Assembly: GCF_019264445.1 (NCBI RefSeq)
Contig: NZ_JAHVAB010000029.1
Location: forward strand, 24,565 to 88,564
Length of the DNA: 64,000 bases
Source: Hydrogenophaga sp.
GTDB taxonomy: Bacteria > Pseudomonadota > Gammaproteobacteria > Burkholderiales > Burkholderiaceae_C
Reading direction: 5' to 3'
Part shown: positions 18,390 through 27,385 of the stretch, piece by piece
Numbering within the stretch: position 1 is the stretch's first letter
Layout of the letters: each line of letters begins with the position of its first letter
Notes under the pieces: generated by a model
What the model was told of the DNA's origin: nothing
The model's input: the letters and a program-made list of their open reading frames with translations, nothing else
The model's database searches: none
Program-made: the position numbers and the translations under genes

Positions 18390-20883
18390 CCTGGCCTGGC
18401 GCGACCTGCGCGCCAGCGGCCGGCACCTCTGGATCTTCTGCGCCTGTCTGGTGCTGGGTGTGGCGCTGGTGGCCGCTGGCGGCGGCCTGTACCGCCAGGT
18501 GGCCGACTCGCTGCAGAACGACGCACGCCAGCTGTTTGGCGGCGACCTCAACATTGAGAACAGCCAGCCCCTGAGCCCCGAGGTGCTGGCCTGGATGGGC
18601 GAGCGCGGCACGGTGTCGCGCGTGGTGGAGTTGCGCACCATGCTGCGCGTGGCCGATGGCCGCGCCCAGCTCATCGAGCTGCAAAGCGCGGACGCGCGCT
18701 ACCCGCTCTACGGCACCGTGGAGCTGGCCCCGGCCGGCGACCTCGCCAGCACCCTGGCCCAGCGCGACGGGCAATGGGGTGCAGCACTGGACGGCGCCCT
18801 CGCACAGCGCCTGGGCCTGGCGGTCGGCGACCGCGTGGAGGTGGGCGACCTCACACTGACGGTGCGCGCCGTGGTGCAGCGCCAGCCCGACCGCAGCCTG
18901 CGCGCCGACTGGAGCGGCGCGCCCGTGCTGGTGGCCGATGGCGCGCTGCAGGCCACCGGCCTGGTGCAGCCGCTCAGCCGGGTCGAGTACCAGTACCGCG
19001 TGCGCACCGGACTGGCGCCCGCCGTGTGGCGCGACGCCTTCGTCGCGGCTTTCCCCACGCTCGATGCCGAGGTGCGCACGTTTGAAGAGCGCAGCGAACG
19101 CATGGCCGAGGTGCTGGGGCAGGTCGGCTCGGGCCTGCTGCTGATCGGCTTCTCGGCCTTGTTCATTGGCGGCCTGGGCGTGTTCAACAGCGTGCAGGCC
19201 TACCTGCAGGGCAAGCTCGGCACCCTCGCCACGCTGCGCGCGCTCGGCCTGCGCGACCGCCGGCTGGCCGCCCTGGTGCTGCTGCAGGTGCTCATGCTCG
19301 CGCTGCTCTCCAGCGGCGTGGGCGTGCTGGTGGGCAATGCGCTGGCGCTGGCCGGCACCTGGGCCGCGGCGCAGCGCCTGCCGCTGGCACCGCTGTGGCA
19401 GGCGCTGTGGCTGCCATCGCTGGTGGCACTGGGTTTCGGGGTGTTGACCGCGCTGGCGTTTGCCTTGCCTGCGCTGGGGCGCGCGCTCTCGGTGTCACCG
19501 GCCGCGCTCTTTCGCGGGCTGGACGGCAGCGGCCTGCGCACGCCCAGGCGCGCCTGGGCGCTGACCGCGCTGGCCGCCGGCACGGTGGCCGCGCTGCTGG
19601 TGGCCAGCGTGCCCGATGCGCGGTTTGGCCTGGCATTTGTGGCGGCCACGGTGGTGCTGCTCGCGCTGCTCGACGGCCTCACGCGGCTGCTGCGCCGCGG
19701 TGCACGCGCCCTGCTCGCACGGCCCGGCGCGCCGCTGCCGCTGGCGCTGCGCATGGCCCTGGCCGGTCTGCAGCGCGCCGATTCGCCGCTGCGCGCCGCC
19801 CTGCTCTCGCTGGGCGCGGCGCTCGCGCTGCTCGTGGCCTGCACGCTCGTGGTGGCTTCGCTGCTGCGCGCCGTGAACGAAACCGTGCCCGACAACGCCC
19901 CCGCGCTGGTCTTCTACGACGTGCAGACAGAGCAGATCCCGCTGCTGCAAGCCACGCTGCGGGCCCAGCCCGGCCCGAGCCGGCTCACCACCGCGCCGCT
20001 GGTGCTGGGCCGCCTGGTGGAAGTGAATGGCGAAGCGCTGCGCGACAGCGCCGAAGGCGCGCGCGTGCGCGAGGCGCGTGACGAACAGAAGCTGAGCAAC
20101 CGCGCCGGCAACATCGACGACGTGGTGATTCGCGATGGCGCCTGGTGGCCCGAGAACCACACCGGTGCCCCGCTGGTGGCCATGGAAGACCGCGAAGCCG
20201 ACGAGCTGGGCCTGCAGGTGGGCGACCGCCTGGTGTTTGACGTGCTGGGGGCACCCGTGCAGGCCGAGCTGGCGGCCATCTACACGCAGCGCCGCATGCA
20301 GGCGCGCCTGTGGCTCGAAGCCATCTTCAGCGACGGTGTGCTGGACCCGCACATCACGCGCCACGTGGGCGCGGCCTACCTCGGCGCCGACGGCGCCCTC
20401 GCCGCGCAGGACGCGCTGGCCGCTGCCGCGCCCAACATCGCCACCGTGCGCACCGAATCGCTGCTGCGCGAAACGCGGGCGCTGATGGCGCGCGCCAGCG
20501 GCGGGCTGGCGCTGGTGGCCGGTGTGTGCCTGGCCGCCAGCCTGCTGGTGCTCGCCAGCGTGGTCGCCAGCAGCCGCACGCGGCAGGTGTACGACGCCAC
20601 CGTGATGCACGCGCTGGGCGCACGGCACGGCACGCTGCGCCAGGTGCTTTGCTGGGAATACGCGCTGCTCGCGCTGGTGACCGCCGGCTTTGCCATGCTG
20701 GCCGGCGGCGCGCTGGCCACCGGCTTGCTGCGCTGGCGCCTGGACCTTGACCCCACTGGCCTGTACTGGACGGGCGCGCTCACCGCGCTGGGTGTGTCGG
20801 CCATCAGCCTCGGGCTGGGAGCGCGCTACCTGCTGGCGCACATGCGCCTGAGCCCGGCGCTGCTGCTGCGCAGCGGGGCGTGA
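18373..20883 (+). CDS. FtsX-type ABC permease, YbbP-like
   Basis: An 836-residue permease with about ten predicted membrane segments arranged as in YbbP: one N-terminal helix, a large periplasmic domain (about 45-265), FtsX helices (about 270-420), a second helix group (about 430-520), a second periplasmic domain and C-terminal FtsX helices (about 710-830). The MacB-like beginning RDLRASGRHLWIF is typical. The ATG at 18373 is inside the end of the ATPase gene; an earlier in-frame start would only add residues encoded within that gene. Together they probably move lipid-like substrates out of the inner membrane; this is inferred from the family. Confidence 0.9.
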
Positions 20884-20899
20884 GGCACCGCCGCGCCGC

Positions 20900-21307
20900 T
20901 TACTTCTTCACGGTCATGCCGTCCTGCACGCGCTGCACGCCTTGAACGGCCTTGGCGAGCTCCACCGCGCGGTCGGCCTGCATCTTGTTGTCGACCACAC
21001 CGGCGAGCTGCACCTCGCCGCCCACGGTGGTGACCGAAATGTCGGTGCCCTTGACCGCCTCGTCGGCCAGCAGCGCGGTCTTCACCTTGGTGGTGATCAC
21101 AGTGTCGTCGACCTTCTCGCCCAGGGTGGTGGTGGCCGGCGCGTTGGGCGCTGGGATGGCCGCCGGGGCTTCGGCCGGCGCCGCCACGGGCGGTGGCGAG
21201 GGCGGGGCATCCATCGGCGTTTCTTTCTTGCCGCAGGCGACCAGGGCGGTCAGGGCGAGCGCGACCGCCAAAGCGCCGATCGCTCGATCAGGTTGTGATG
21301 TGCGCAT
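20900..21307 (-). CDS. BON-domain lipoprotein
   Basis: A 135-residue secreted lipoprotein. The signal peptide ends in LTALVACGKKE, a clear lipobox. A Pro/Ala-rich linker (about 30-60) is followed by a single BON domain (VDDTVITTKVKTALLADEAVKGTDISV, then GEVQLAGVVDN). BON proteins such as OsmY and YraP act in the periplasm in envelope stress and membrane integrity. The start at 21307 has AGGAGA upstream. The gene is convergent with the YbbP-like permease (16-bp gap). Confidence 0.92.
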   Translation of the reverse strand: MRTSQPDRAIGALAVALALTALVACGKKETPMDAPPSPPPVAAPAEAPAAIPAPNAPATTTLGEKVDDTVITTKVKTALLADEAVKGTDISVTTVGGEVQLAGVVDNKMQADRAVELAKAVQGVQRVQDGMTVKK

Positions 21308-21423
21308 GTGACTTCTCCTGAAGAGGTCCCCCGAAAGTAGGGACCCGGCGTCCACTGTCGCGCCTGGGCGCCAGCGCGTCGGTTCGCCAGCGCACACAAG
21401 GCCGGCGCGCACCCCACGGAACA

Positions 21424-22281
21424 ATGCGACACTGCCCCATGACCAGGCCCCCCATCTCCCCCGCACCCGCCGCCCCGCGGATGCCCGCTGCGCGCAGCAC
21501 CGCACCCGTGGACCCCCTCTTCCTGGCCGCACCCCGCGTGTCCACCTTTCACGGCACGCAGCCCCTCACCAACGCGAGCGGCTTCTACTTTGCGCGCGAC
21601 GAGCGCCTGTTTCTCGTGACCAGCCGGCACGTGGTGATCGACGAAGACAGCCAGCACTTCCCCGACCGCCTGGAGCTGGAGCTGCACATGGACGGCGCCA
21701 ACCTCACGCAGTCCACCGGCTTCTCGATCCCGCTGTACGCCGACGGTGCCGCCGTGTGGCGCCAGGGCCGCGACAGCGGCGGCGAGATCGATGTGGCCGT
21801 GGTCGAGATCGACCGCAGCGCACTGCCCGGGGCCGCGGTGTTCCAGGCCTTCACGCCGGCCCACCTGCAAACCGCCTTTGATGACGTGCTGCCCGGCCAG
21901 CCGCTGCTGGTGGTGGGCTTCCCGCTGGGCTTTCACGATGCGCTGCACCACCTGCCGGTGCTGCGGTACGCGGTGATCGCCTCACCCTACGGCATCCGCT
22001 TCCAGGGGCAGGGCTACTTCCTGACCGATGCCCGCACCCACCGGGGCACCAGTGGTGCTGCCGTGGTGATGCGCGATTCCAGCCCCACCAGCGACACCGC
22101 CGCGCTGCCCTGGAAGCTGCTCGGCGTGCATTCCGCGCGCATGGACATGGGCGACCGCGACCTCGTGCTCGACGAATCGCTGGGCCTGAACTGCGCCTGG
22201 TACGCCGACATCCTGCTCACGCTCACGGCGGCACCCGCTCCCCAGGAAGAGGCGGGCGCGCCCGGGGCCGACCCCGTCTGA
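21424..22281 (+). CDS. Trypsin-like serine protease (S1-type), cytoplasmic
   Basis: A 285-residue protein with a chymotrypsin-type catalytic triad: His in LVTSRHVVI, Asp in EIDVAVVEID and Ser in HRGTSGAAVV. The catalytic Ser is in G-T-S-G instead of the more usual G-D/N-S-G. No signal peptide is evident; the N terminus is Pro/Ala-rich. There is no PDZ domain, so it is not a typical DegP/HtrA. The first ATG has GGAA at suitable spacing; an ATG five codons later is possible. It lies 34 bp before the hisC-like gene. The protein substrate is unknown. Confidence 0.82.
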   Translation: MRHCPMTRPPISPAPAAPRMPAARSTAPVDPLFLAAPRVSTFHGTQPLTNASGFYFARDERLFLVTSRHVVIDEDSQHFPDRLELELHMDGANLTQSTGFSIPLYADGAAVWRQGRDSGGEIDVAVVEIDRSALPGAAVFQAFTPAHLQTAFDDVLPGQPLLVVGFPLGFHDALHHLPVLRYAVIASPYGIRFQGQGYFLTDARTHRGTSGAAVVMRDSSPTSDTAALPWKLLGVHSARMDMGDRDLVLDESLGLNCAWYADILLTLTAAPAPQEEAGAPGADPV

Positions 22282-22315
22282 GCCTGCCCCGGGCGTTTGC
22301 CCGGACAATGGCCGC

Positions 22316-23395
22316 ATGCCCGACTTGCCCATCCGCCCGGCCGTGCTGGCCAGCCCCGACTACCCGTTCTCCGCCGTCACGGCCCCCGTCAAGCTCGACC
22401 AGAACGAGTCCTTCGAGGACTTCCCCGCCGAGCTCAAAGACCTCGCGCTGGAGCGCCTGCGCCAGCTGCCCTGGCACCGCTACACCGACCTCAACGCAGA
22501 AGCCCTGTGCGAGGCCGTGGCACAGCACGACGGCTGGGCGCCCGCGGGCACCGTGGTCACCACCGGCAGCAACGTGCTGATTGCCTTGCTGATCCAGCTC
22601 AGCGCGCTGGGCGGTGGGCGCGTGCTCACCGTCAAGCCCAACTTCGCGCTCTACGGGCTGGACGCCCGCCTGCTGGGCGCCGGGCTCACCGAAGTGCCGC
22701 TGCGCGATGACCAGTCCATCGACTTCGAAGCGCTCATCGCCGCACTGGGCCAGGCCAGCGGCACCGCACCGCATGGCGTCATTTACCTGCCGCGCCCGCA
22801 CGCGCCCACCGGCTCGCTCAGCGCCCTGGGCGACGTGGAGCGCCTGGCCCGGGCCAGCGCGGGCTGGCTGCTGGTGATCGACGAGGCGTACCACCACTTC
22901 ATGGACAGCGAAGACGCCCGCGCCCTCGCGCGCCGCCACCCCCACGTGGTGTTGCTGCGCACGCTCTCCAAAGCCTGGGGCCTGGCCGGCCTGCGCATCG
23001 GCTACGCACTCACCAGCGATGGGGTGGCGCGCCAGCTGCGCAAGCTCGTGCCGCCGTTTGGTGTGTCGGTGCTGCAGACCGTGTGCACATTGGTGGCGCT
23101 CGAACACCCGGGCTACGTGCAGGCGCGCGTGGCGCACACGCTGCGCGAACGCGAGCGGCTCTTCACCGCGCTGCAGCGCCACCCCCACTGGCAGCCCCTG
23201 CCTTCACACGCCAACTTTCTGCTGGTGCGCACACCCGACGCCGCGCAGGCCCACGCGCAGTTGCTGGCCGGTGGCGTGCTCGTGCGCCGGCAAGACAGCC
23301 TGCCCGGCCTGCAGGGCTGCCTGCGCGTGACCGTGGGCACCACGGAAGAGAACGACGCCTTCCTGCGCGCCGCAGGGCTGAGCGGCGCTCAGTAA
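22316..23395 (+). CDS. HisC-like (class I/II fold) aminotransferase with altered PLP-binding Asn
   Basis: A 359-residue PLP-dependent aminotransferase resembling histidinol-phosphate aminotransferase. The N-terminal KLDQNES, the RYTD segment, the PLP Asp in VIDEAYHHF, the Schiff-base Lys in TLSKAWGLAGLRIGY and the C-terminal Arg in CLRVTVGT are all present. The usual PNNPTG motif reads PRPHAPTG here, so the Asn that normally hydrogen-bonds the PLP hydroxyl is replaced by Ala. The gene is isolated from other his genes. It may be a second HisC or a transaminase of another aromatic or related substrate. I withhold the gene symbol for this reason. Confidence 0.82.
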   Translation: MPDLPIRPAVLASPDYPFSAVTAPVKLDQNESFEDFPAELKDLALERLRQLPWHRYTDLNAEALCEAVAQHDGWAPAGTVVTTGSNVLIALLIQLSALGGGRVLTVKPNFALYGLDARLLGAGLTEVPLRDDQSIDFEALIAALGQASGTAPHGVIYLPRPHAPTGSLSALGDVERLARASAGWLLVIDEAYHHFMDSEDARALARRHPHVVLLRTLSKAWGLAGLRIGYALTSDGVARQLRKLVPPFGVSVLQTVCTLVALEHPGYVQARVAHTLRERERLFTALQRHPHWQPLPSHANFLLVRTPDAAQAHAQLLAGGVLVRRQDSLPGLQGCLRVTVGTTEENDAFLRAAGLSGAQ

Positions 23396-23736
23396 ACCGT
23401 TTCGCGCGCTTCCACCACCAGCGACAACACCCGGCACCCCTTGCAGGCCGCCTTGGCGCGCACGCGGCAGTCGGCGTCGGCCTCGATGGTGAGGCGGTGG
23501 TGGTATTCGAGGTTGTCGGTGTCGCCCGGTTGGTGGGTGGGTATGCGCCGGGACCACAGGCGCTTGCCGTCCACCTCCACGGTGAGTTCAAGCCAACCCT
23601 CGGGCGACCCTGCCGGCACCTGCACAAGCAGCATGGCGTCGAGGTCAAAGGTGCGCGTGCGGGCCAGCGCCGCGGGGATCACCATGGCGGCCACCGAATC
23701 GGTGCCCGCGTCATACTTCCAATGTTCCAGCGTCAT
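23389..23736 (-). CDS. Hypothetical protein (115 aa)
   Basis: A small soluble protein I do not recognise. It has no signal peptide or membrane segment. The sequence is beta-rich with five cysteine-free strands in its first 85 residues and a late Cys pair in AACKGCRVLSLVVEA. It overlaps the 3' end of the hisC-like gene by 7 bp, tail to tail, and is divergent from the ferredoxin gene. Codon use looks like that of neighbouring genes, which supports it being real. Confidence 0.65.
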   Translation of the reverse strand: MTLEHWKYDAGTDSVAAMVIPAALARTRTFDLDAMLLVQVPAGSPEGWLELTVEVDGKRLWSRRIPTHQPGDTDNLEYHHRLTIEADADCRVRAKAACKGCRVLSLVVEARETVY

Positions 23737-23771
23737 GCGAAAAGTCTAAGCCCACACCACCGCCCACACGC

Positions 23772-24044
23772 ATGCCCACGTTCCGTATCCGGGTTGACGG
23801 TCAGGTCACCGAAGGCGAGGCCGACAGCGAGACCAGCCTGTTTGCCGCCCTCTCTCGCGCCGGCATTGCGTGGCCGGTGTCGTGCCGCAACGGCACCTGC
23901 CGCACCTGCATCGCCCGCCTCTTGCAGGGCCGGGTGCGCTACGACATTGCCTGGCCTGGCCTCAGCGCCGAAGAAAAAGAAGAGGGCTACTGCCTGCCCT
24001 GCATTGCGCGGCCGCTGGCCGACGTGGTGATCACGCGGGGGTGA
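23772..24044 (+). CDS. 2Fe-2S ferredoxin (plant type, short)
   Basis: A 90-residue plant-type ferredoxin fold. Cluster ligands fit C-x5-C-x2-C in SCRNGTCRTC followed by a fourth Cys in GYCLPC, plus an extra Cys. It is an electron carrier, probably cytoplasmic. It resembles short class V ferredoxin-like proteins of betaproteobacteria. No partner reductase or oxygenase is adjacent, so its redox partner is unknown. Confidence 0.88.
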   Translation: MPTFRIRVDGQVTEGEADSETSLFAALSRAGIAWPVSCRNGTCRTCIARLLQGRVRYDIAWPGLSAEEKEEGYCLPCIARPLADVVITRG

Positions 24045-24058
24045 GGTGCGCGGCTGTG

Positions 24059-24088
24059 TTCGGGCGCGCTGCTTCAATCGCGCCCGGA
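24059..24088. terminator. Hairpin between convergent ferredoxin and SDR genes
   Basis: CGGGCGCG and CGCGCCCG form a perfect 8-bp stem with a 10-nt loop, extended by a T-A and a wobble pair. It lies about 15 bp after the ferredoxin stop and about 17 bp from the end of the opposing SDR gene. There is no U-tract in either direction, so termination is inferred from position. Confidence 0.45.
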
Positions 24089-24104
24089 AAAAGCCTGGCC
24101 GGCC

Positions 24105-24809
24105 TCAAGGATGCGGGGGCAGGTAGACCGGGCGCGTTGCCGTCAGCCCCTGCCGGATCTGCTGGGTGAGCGCATCGGCCAGCACCTCGTCCGCGCCCGC
24201 TTCCAGGCCATCGAGTGCGCGCAGCACGATGTCTTCGGCGCTGGTTTTGGGCACCTCGAATCCGCGCGTCAGATCGGTGTCGACATACGCCATGTGCAGG
24301 CCCAGCACCTGGGTCTTCTGCGCCGCCAGCTCGTGACGCAGCGCGTTGGTGAGCGACCATGCCGCCGACTTGCTCGCCGAGTACGCCGCCAGCTCACCGC
24401 CATTCACCCACGACGCCACCGACAGCACGTTGAGCAACGCCCCACCGCCGTTGGCTTTGAGCACCGGTGCAAAGGCCGTGCTCATGTTGAGCACCCCAAA
24501 GAAATTGGTCTCGAAGAGGCGGCGCGCCACGGCGTCGCTGTCTGGCGCCAGGAAGCCGCCCGGTTGGGCAATGCCCGCGTTGTTGATCAGCAGCGTGACG
24601 TCAGCGGCTTGCTGCACGGCCGCCGCGATGTGGTCGGCGCGGGTGACGTCCAGGCGCATGGCCTGGACCCCTGGCAAGGTGACGGTGGCGGGATCGCGTG
24701 CGGCGGCGTAGACCTTGCGTGCGCCGCGCGCCAGCAGCTCGCGTGTGAAGGCCAGACCGATGCCGCGGTTGGCACCGGTGACGAGGACGACAGCGTTTTC
24801 AATCTTCAT
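24105..24809 (-). CDS. Short-chain dehydrogenase/reductase (SDR)
   Basis: A 234-residue classical SDR. The NAD(P)-binding motif is VTGANRGIG (about 10-18), followed by LINNAG, and the active-site YxxxK is YSASKSA with an upstream Ser in LSVASW. It is likely an NADP-dependent oxidoreductase; substrate is unknown. Its start overlaps the end of the upstream quinone oxidoreductase gene by 11 bp. Together with the TetR gene above them, they form a regulator-plus-two-reductases unit, often linked to detoxification of electrophiles. Confidence 0.92.
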   Translation of the reverse strand: MKIENAVVLVTGANRGIGLAFTRELLARGARKVYAAARDPATVTLPGVQAMRLDVTRADHIAAAVQQAADVTLLINNAGIAQPGGFLAPDSDAVARRLFETNFFGVLNMSTAFAPVLKANGGGALLNVLSVASWVNGGELAAYSASKSAAWSLTNALRHELAAQKTQVLGLHMAYVDTDLTRGFEVPKTSAEDIVLRALDGLEAGADEVLADALTQQIRQGLTATRPVYLPPHP

Positions 24810-25830
24810 GGGGAGCTCCTGAAAGGGGTTTGCGAACCTGGATCACCACCTTGCCCTTGGCCCGTCCGCTTTCGAGGTAGGCCATGGCTTCGTTGGTGGA
24901 TTCAAAAGGGAACACCTGGTCGATCACCGGGCGAATGGCGCCCGACTCGATCAGCGACGTGATCTGCTGCAACTGGCTGCCACTGGCCTTCATGAAGAGG
25001 AAGGCATAGCCCACCTGAAGTCGCCGGGCCTGCCTGCGGGCGCCCCAGCTCAGGGCGTGCATGACCTGCCTGACCACCCATGGCGCGCGGCTCTCGCCGG
25101 CAAACGCGGGATCTGGCGGGCCCGAGATGGAGATCAACCGCCCGCCTGGCTTGAGCACGCCCAGCGACTTCTTCAGGGTCTCGCCGTCCTGGCTGTGCAA
25201 CACCACGTCGTAGCCGCTCAGCCGGTCTTCAAAACGGTCGTTCCTGTAGTCGATGACCACATCGGCCCCCAGGCGCTTGACGAGTGCGGCATTGCCCGCG
25301 CTCGTGGTGGTGGCCACGGTGGCACCCAGGTGTTTGGCCAGCTGGATGGCCAACGTACCCACCCCACCCGAGCCCGCCTGGATGAACACCTTCTGCCCCG
25401 GCTGGAGTCGGGCTTTTTCGACCAGCGCCTGCCAGGCCGTCAGGCCCACGAGCGGGATGGAGGCGGCCTCCTCCATGGAGATGTTTTTGGGCTTGAGGGC
25501 CACCGCGGTGGCCTTCACGGCAACCCGCTCGGCGAACGTGCCAATGCGCATGTCCTCAGGGCGGGCATAGACCTCGTCGCCCACCTGAAACTGGCGCACG
25601 CGTGCGCCGACACGCGCCACCACACCAGCCACGTCGTGCCCCAGCACAAAGGGCGTGCGGTAAGGCAGGATGAGCTTGAACTCCCCGTTGCGCACCTTGG
25701 CGTCGAGCAGGTTGAGCGCCGTGGCGTGCACGTCGATCAACACCTCGTCTTCGCGCAGCTCGGGCTCCGGCACATCGGCTGCGCGAAGCGCTTCCTTCTT
25801 TCCGTAGCGTTCGACGACAAATGCTTTCAT
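24799..25830 (-). CDS. Zinc-independent NADPH:quinone oxidoreductase-like MDR protein
   Basis: A 343-residue medium-chain dehydrogenase/reductase of the quinone oxidoreductase type. The GroES-like N-terminal part (FVLGHDVAGVVARVG) is followed by the Rossmann motif GSGGVGTLAIQLAKHLGA. The Cys/His zinc ligands of alcohol dehydrogenases are missing. I chose the ATG at 25830, with AAGGAA upstream; the 20 residues before it are not family-like. It is coupled to the SDR gene downstream and follows a TetR regulator by about 110 bp, with a palindrome in that gap. Confidence 0.9.
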   Translation of the reverse strand: MKAFVVERYGKKEALRAADVPEPELREDEVLIDVHATALNLLDAKVRNGEFKLILPYRTPFVLGHDVAGVVARVGARVRQFQVGDEVYARPEDMRIGTFAERVAVKATAVALKPKNISMEEAASIPLVGLTAWQALVEKARLQPGQKVFIQAGSGGVGTLAIQLAKHLGATVATTTSAGNAALVKRLGADVVIDYRNDRFEDRLSGYDVVLHSQDGETLKKSLGVLKPGGRLISISGPPDPAFAGESRAPWVVRQVMHALSWGARRQARRLQVGYAFLFMKASGSQLQQITSLIESGAIRPVIDQVFPFESTNEAMAYLESGRAKGKVVIQVRKPLSGAPHED

Positions 25831-25895
25831 GGGGTTTCCTTGATCAAGCGCAGGCCACGACCGATGCCACACAGCGGCGGAATGCCGCATTTGAC

Positions 25896-25909
25896 ATGAT
25901 GATCATCAT
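25896..25909. promoter_or_regulatory. Candidate TetR operator palindrome
   Basis: ATGATGATCATCAT is a perfect 14-bp palindrome in the AT-rich gap between the TetR gene and the oxidoreductase genes it precedes. A TTGACA hexamer overlaps its left side on the plus strand. Its position suits an operator for the adjacent TetR protein controlling the downstream pair. Confidence 0.45.
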
Positions 25910-25939
25910 ACTTATGGACAAAAAAAAGGACCCTGCGGG

Positions 25940-26533
25940 TCATGCCCCGGCCGGGGCGAGGTGCTTCGATCCGGCGCGGCACAGCGACTCGGACAGCACA
26001 GGATCGTCAACGGCGCGGGCCAGCATCAACGTGCCGACCATCGTGGCCACCGTCACCAGGGCCCTTTCGTGGGCACCCGGCTTCCCCCAATCCGGCGACT
26101 GGCGAGCCACCAGATCGATCATTTCCTTGATGCGGTTCGTGGCCGCGCGGCGCACTTCGGGTGACTGGCGGGGCATTTCGGACGCCAGGGCCGCCACGGG
26201 GCAGCCCGTCTCGATGGTGGCGAGGTGCTCTTCGGACAGGTAGGCCCGCACCAGCGCCTGCAAGGCCTGCTCAGGCGGGGCGGCCGCCACCACGCGGCTC
26301 GCCAGGGCGTTCGACTCCGCTCCCGCACGGTCTGCTGCCTCGGCCAGCATGGCCTCGCGAGACTCGAAATGGGCATAGAACGCACCGTGCGTCAAACCCG
26401 CCTCTTTCATGATGTCGGCCACACCCGTGCCGTGGTAACCACTGCGCCGGATGGCGCGGGCGGCGGCCTGCACGATGCGCTCATGAGAGGCGTCTTTGGC
26501 AGCGGCGCGGATGCTGTCGGTCTTGTTTCGCAT
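25940..26533 (-). CDS. TetR/AcrR family transcriptional regulator
   Basis: About 197 residues with an N-terminal TetR helix-turn-helix (RIVQAAARAIRRSGYHGTGVADIMKEAGLTHGAFYAHFESREAM region, about 18-60) and a variable ligand-binding C-terminal domain with a conserved Cys in ETGCPVAAL, as in several NemR-like redox or electrophile-sensing regulators. The start is not certain: ATGs at 26533, 26542 and 26545 are possible. It likely represses the downstream quinone oxidoreductase and SDR genes. Confidence 0.88.
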   Translation of the reverse strand: MRNKTDSIRAAAKDASHERIVQAAARAIRRSGYHGTGVADIMKEAGLTHGAFYAHFESREAMLAEAADRAGAESNALASRVVAAAPPEQALQALVRAYLSEEHLATIETGCPVAALASEMPRQSPEVRRAATNRIKEMIDLVARQSPDWGKPGAHERALVTVATMVGTLMLARAVDDPVLSESLCRAGSKHLAPAGA

Positions 26534-26606
26534 GACGTTCATCATGCGCAATTTCCGCACTTGTGACAACCACCGGGCTCACTCAGGGATTCCCCGAATG
26601 CCATCA

Positions 26607-26622
26607 AGTCCTATAGAGGACT
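26607..26622. promoter_or_regulatory. Inverted repeat upstream of the HutC-type GntR gene
   Basis: AGTCCT and AGGACT flank ATAG as a perfect inverted repeat, 12 bp before the regulator's ATG and over the likely -10 region (TATAGA, TATATT). This location fits autorepression by the GntR protein. Confidence 0.45.
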
Positions 26623-26634
26623 ATATTTCCGGCC

Positions 26635-27375
26635 ATGAACACACCGCTTCGCTTAGTCGCGACCACGGAGCCCGGCATGAGCCGCTACGCCACGCTGGCC
26701 CATGCCCTGCGTGCACGAGTGGTGGCGGGCGAATGGTCGCCAGGCTCTGCCCTGCCCGCAGAGAGCCAGTTGGCCAAAGAGCACAGCGTGGCCCTGGGCA
26801 CCATGCGCCGTGCGCTGGAACTGCTGGTGGAGCAAGGTTTCATCGAACGCATTCATGGCCGCGGCACCTTCGTGCGTCAAGGGTTGGCCGGCGCATCCAT
26901 GTTGCGGTTTTTCCGCTTCGACAGCGGCACGGGCGAGGTACCCGCCTCGCGCATACTGCAGCGCAGCCGGGTGAGCGCGCCCGTTGCCGTCTCGCGTGCA
27001 CTGGGCATCGGCAGTGGCGAACAGGTGCTGCGCCTGCACCGACTGCGCCTCATGGGCGGCATGCCGCGCCTGCTCGAAGAGCTGTGGCTTCCGCTCGATC
27101 TGTTTGCGCCACTGGCCGACGACGAGCTCAGCACCTGGGACGACCTGCTCTACCCCATGTTTGCGCGCAAGCTCCAGGTGCACATCCACCGCGCCCTGGA
27201 CGACATCGGCTTTGGGCAACTCAGTGCCATCCAGGCGCGCCACCTGGGCCTGCCCGTGGGGCATCCGTGCGCACAGGTGCAACGCACGGCATACGACCTC
27301 TCGGGCCGCTGCGTCGAGCTGCGGACCACGCGCGGCGACGCCCACGCCTTTCACTACACCGTCAACATCACCTGA
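26635..27375 (+). CDS. GntR family regulator, HutC/UTRA subfamily
   Basis: A 246-residue transcription factor. The N-terminal winged helix (about 18-82) includes LPAESQLAKEHSVALGTMRRALELLVEQGFIERIHGRGTF-type sequence, and the C-terminal part is a UTRA ligand-sensing domain (about 95-240). It is followed 10 bp later by a Bug binding protein and an amidohydrolase, likely targets. The inverted repeat just upstream suggests autoregulation. The ligand is unknown. Confidence 0.92.
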   Translation: MNTPLRLVATTEPGMSRYATLAHALRARVVAGEWSPGSALPAESQLAKEHSVALGTMRRALELLVEQGFIERIHGRGTFVRQGLAGASMLRFFRFDSGTGEVPASRILQRSRVSAPVAVSRALGIGSGEQVLRLHRLRLMGGMPRLLEELWLPLDLFAPLADDELSTWDDLLYPMFARKLQVHIHRALDDIGFGQLSAIQARHLGLPVGHPCAQVQRTAYDLSGRCVELRTTRGDAHAFHYTVNIT

Positions 27376-27385
27376 AGGAAGCCCC

